Assembly (NCBI RefSeq): GCF_014695395.1 | Contig: NZ_JACJOF010000028.1 | Coordinates: 1-64,000 of the forward strand | Origin: Nodosilinea sp. FACHB-131 | GTDB taxonomy: Bacteria > Cyanobacteriota > Cyanobacteriia > Phormidesmidales > Phormidesmidaceae | Length of the DNA: 64,000 nucleotides | Direction of reading: 5' to 3' | Part shown: piece by piece, positions 62,207 to 64,000 of the stretch | Position numbering within the stretch: the first letter of the stretch is position 1 | How the letters are laid out: the number at the start of each line of letters is the position of its first letter | Notes under the pieces: generated by a model | Database searches by the model: none | Told to the model about the DNA's origin: nothing | The model's input: the letters and a program-made list of their open reading frames with translations, nothing else | Made by a program: the position numbers and the translations under genes

Positions 62207-62459
62207 CCCAATAACTGAACCCACGGCTGTCACTAGCCCTTGGCAGCTTAAACCCTGGTGGTGTCAGCCCTGGTCAATTGTGCTGACGGGGGTTGCGATC
62301 GTAGGCAGCAGTTGGCTGCTGCTCCACCGTCTCTGGCTTACGACCCTCGTTGCAGCTCCCATCGGTGTGTGGATGGGCTTTTTCTTGCTGCTCTGGCCGC
62401 GCCTAATGCGAGAAGCGGGCTATTTAGATGCTTCGCCGGTTGACCAACAGCCCCACTAA
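62199..62459 (+). CDS. Small membrane protein (possibly DUF6737)
   Basis: 86 residues from ATG 62199, overlapping the perR stop. WQLKPWWCQPWSIVLTGVAI opens a two-TM protein (about 25-42 and 48-66), with GVWMGFFLLLWPRLMREAGY at the end. The KPWWCQPWSI block looks like a small conserved cyanobacterial family, possibly DUF6737. Function unknown. Coupling to perR may be positional only. Confidence 0.78.
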   Translation: MTNPITEPTAVTSPWQLKPWWCQPWSIVLTGVAIVGSSWLLLHRLWLTTLVAAPIGVWMGFFLLLWPRLMREAGYLDASPVDQQPH

Positions 62460-62546
62460 CTCTTTTTAATCGATGCTCCCAATCGGCAGGCACCTACCTA
62501 ATGTTGCCGATGCCGATGCCCCAGGGGTCACGCAAAAAGCAACGGC

Positions 62547-63503
62547 TTAAAAGGGCAGCTTTTTCTTGCTGGCTTTTTCGCTGTCGTAGTCGAGTTCCTT
62601 CAGCTTTTTCATGATGCGGCTAAAGTACTCTTGCATATAGTCTTCGAGGGTGGTGATTTCTTCCTTAGGAATACCAAACACCTGGTAAACCTCATCCATA
62701 GGAGCATCGAGGGGCTGACTACCGGCGACCACTTCTACAAAGGCGAGGCGATCGGCAAAGTTCCAGCCCCACTGAAAGAACTGCGCCACCTTGCGAATCG
62801 CCCGCAGCAGTTCCAGCGAAATGCGTGAAACCCTGGCCTCTTGACCACACTTGCGCTCACAAAGGCGCATGATTTCGTAGGCTCCCCAGGCGCGGGTGCC
62901 CGCCAAGGGAAAGCTCCGGTTCTCCGTTTCGGGCACCGATAGCGCCCTAACCGCAAACCGAGCAATATCCTGGGTATCCATGTAGGCGATGGGGGCGGCT
63001 TCGCCCATAACCCAAATCGGCTGCTTTTCGAGCACGGGGATGGCGTATTGACCAATTAGCCCTTGGAGAAAGCCGCAGGGCTGCAAGATGGTGTAGCTAA
63101 GCCCTGACTCGGCCAAAAATTTCTCGGTGCAGCGCTTGACGTTCATCAGCGGCACGTGGGGAAACTTTTCGGAGTTCAGAATAGAAAAAAAGATGAATCG
63201 CTTGACGCCAGCGTCGCGGGTGGCTTTGATCAGGTTGACCTTACCTTGCCAGTCAACCTGCAGCACCGACTCGGAGGGCCGGGCTGTAGAAGCATCGATT
63301 ACTGCATCAACACCCTCAAGGGCCGGAGGCAGGGTCTCTGGCTTGGAAAGGTTGCCCCGCACCAGTTCTACCCCCCACTCTCGCAAAAAGGCAGCTCGCT
63401 GGGCGCTCCTTACCAGGCAGCGGACTTCGTGCCCCTCATCCAGGGCACGGCGAGCAATTTGCCTGCCAAGGGTGCCAGTAGCGCCAACGACCAATACTTT
63501 CAT
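62547..63503 (-). CDS. ycf39: Ycf39-type NmrA/SDR protein, PSII assembly factor
   Basis: 318 residues. The atypical short-chain dehydrogenase opens VLVVGATGTLGRQIARRALD with an NAD(P)-binding GxxGxxG, then VRGNLSKPETLPPALEGVDA and FIFFSILNSEKFPHVPLMNV. Ycf39 with Hlip proteins helps deliver chlorophyll to newly made D1 and assemble PSII reaction centres. Length and the C-terminal KELDYDSEKASKKKLPF tail agree with cyanobacterial Ycf39. It lies just downstream of petM on the same strand. Confidence 0.93.
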   Translation of the reverse strand: MKVLVVGATGTLGRQIARRALDEGHEVRCLVRSAQRAAFLREWGVELVRGNLSKPETLPPALEGVDAVIDASTARPSESVLQVDWQGKVNLIKATRDAGVKRFIFFSILNSEKFPHVPLMNVKRCTEKFLAESGLSYTILQPCGFLQGLIGQYAIPVLEKQPIWVMGEAAPIAYMDTQDIARFAVRALSVPETENRSFPLAGTRAWGAYEIMRLCERKCGQEARVSRISLELLRAIRKVAQFFQWGWNFADRLAFVEVVAGSQPLDAPMDEVYQVFGIPKEEITTLEDYMQEYFSRIMKKLKELDYDSEKASKKKLPF

Positions 63504-63579
63504 GAGGGAATTGATACAAAAGTTTAACTTCCTCTAAGAATATCAGATGGCTCCACTGGTTACACCCCTGAAGCAAAAT

Positions 63580-63684
63580 CTACTCTTCGCCGCCCTGCAC
63601 CCGCAGCAGCAAAAACCCAATCCCCAGGCCCAATAGGGTCAGGGTAAAGATAATGATCGCCGTATTGAAAATTTCGCCGCCCAT
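63580..63684 (-). CDS. petM: Cytochrome b6f complex subunit PetM
   Basis: 34 residues, too short for most gene finders: MGGEIFNTAIIIFTLTLLGL followed by GIGFLLLRVQGGEE. It is a single-TM peptide with an acidic end, the pattern of PetM, one of the small subunits on the rim of the b6f complex. GGAAGGAG about 5 bp before the ATG is an excellent ribosome-binding site. ycf39 follows 76 bp downstream on the same strand, so the two may be cotranscribed. Confidence 0.9.
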   Translation of the reverse strand: MGGEIFNTAIIIFTLTLLGLGIGFLLLRVQGGEE

Positions 63685-63797
63685 ACGCTCTCCTTCCACA
63701 GCACTATAGTAATTGAGCCAGTTGCCCAGCCCGCCGGAGATTGGCTTATCCCCTGGCCGCCCTCATTTTAGACCAGTTTGGTATCACCCCCTGCGCT

Positions 63798-64000
63798 ATG
63801 ACTACCTCTGCGACGTTGGTCTCTAGCCTGTCTTTGCCGCGCCCTCGGCTAGCAATTCCCCTGGGCGACCCAGCGGGCATCGGCCCTGAAGTTATTCTCA
63901 AGGCGCTGGGGGCGAGGGATTGGTCTGCGATCGCAGCCGTCACCCTGCTGGGGACGCGATCGCTCCTACACCAAACCCTGGCGGCCCTTCAGCAATCCCC
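63798..64000 (+). CDS. pdxA: 4-hydroxythreonine-4-phosphate dehydrogenase, N-terminal part (partial)
   Basis: Open from ATG 63798 to the window edge (67 codons). LAIPLGDPAGIGPEVILKAL is the PdxA N-terminal signature. The enzyme oxidises 4-phosphohydroxy-threonine in pyridoxal phosphate biosynthesis. The 3' part lies outside. The start is 113 bp from the divergent petM start. Confidence 0.93.
   Translation, partial: MTTSATLVSSLSLPRPRLAIPLGDPAGIGPEVILKALGARDWSAIAAVTLLGTRSLLHQTLAALQQS

Noticed and set aside
1-64000. CRISPR arrays, rRNA genes, prophage or complete insertion sequences
   Set aside because: No regularly spaced direct repeats, rRNA sequence, phage structural genes or transposase motifs were seen. 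The two AT-rich inverted repeats lack any transposase.

Overview
The window is chromosomal DNA of a cyanobacterium. It carries photosystem II genes (psbD end, psbC), the cytochrome b6f subunit gene petM beside the PSII assembly factor gene ycf39, an ArgZ/AgrE-type arginine dihydrolase, a Synechocystis-like perR/type II peroxiredoxin pair, and many copies of the HIP1 octamer GCGATCGC. The GC-rich composition, large PAS/GAF hybrid kinases and a STAND-WD40 protein suggest a filamentous, Leptolyngbya/Nodosilinea-like lineage. That placement is inference.

Layout. 1-1.5 kb: end of psbD and psbC, overlapping, with a strong terminator. 1.6-5.6 kb: a membrane/polyamine cluster (DUF350 protein opposite a coupled set of a two-TM protein, a 76-aa membrane peptide, a membrane-anchored spermidine synthase and a DUF4178 protein). 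5.7-10.6 kb: small proteins, two GT4 glycosyltransferases, a DUF3253/epoxide-hydrolase pair and SixA. 10.7-18.8 kb: Tex, a STAND ATPase with about 14 WD40 blades, and an ABC-2 exporter pair. 18.9-26.2 kb: an NAD block (nadE; nrtR-nadD-pncB with a palindromic operator), interrupted by a DNA methyltransferase coupled to a repeat-rich membrane protein. 26.6-31.2 kb: NfeD-like protein, SH3/peptidoglycan-binding protein, a small membrane protein, argZ/agrE. 31.3-32.4 kb: an AT-rich islet with two unknown genes. 32.5-37.8 kb: ftsY, nusB, a DUF502 gene, mgtE. 38-43.1 kb: a Ser/Thr kinase coupled to cobU, a metallophosphoesterase, a methyltransferase, and a protein resembling the N-terminal domain of cyanobacterial NACHT proteins.

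43.2-59.2 kb is a signalling island. Three large kinase genes point one way. Pointing the other way are a REC-wHTH-Hpt-REC-degenerate GGDEF regulator, a lone receiver, a small protein, a HisKA-EAL protein with no ATPase domain, and an FHA-PAS-GGDEF cyclase with an I-site. Together they look like a phosphorelay joined to cyclic-di-GMP synthesis and breakdown. 59.5-64 kb: a thioredoxin-reductase-like flavoprotein, type II peroxiredoxin and perR sharing two palindromes, a small membrane protein, ycf39, petM, and the start of pdxA.

The most promising under-described items are the DUF350/SpeE/DUF4178 membrane cluster, the methyltransferase plus repeat-protein cassette inside the NAD block, the HisKA-EAL protein with its neighbours, and the NrtR-like operator upstream of pncB. 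All functions come from reading motifs and gene order. No database search was run.
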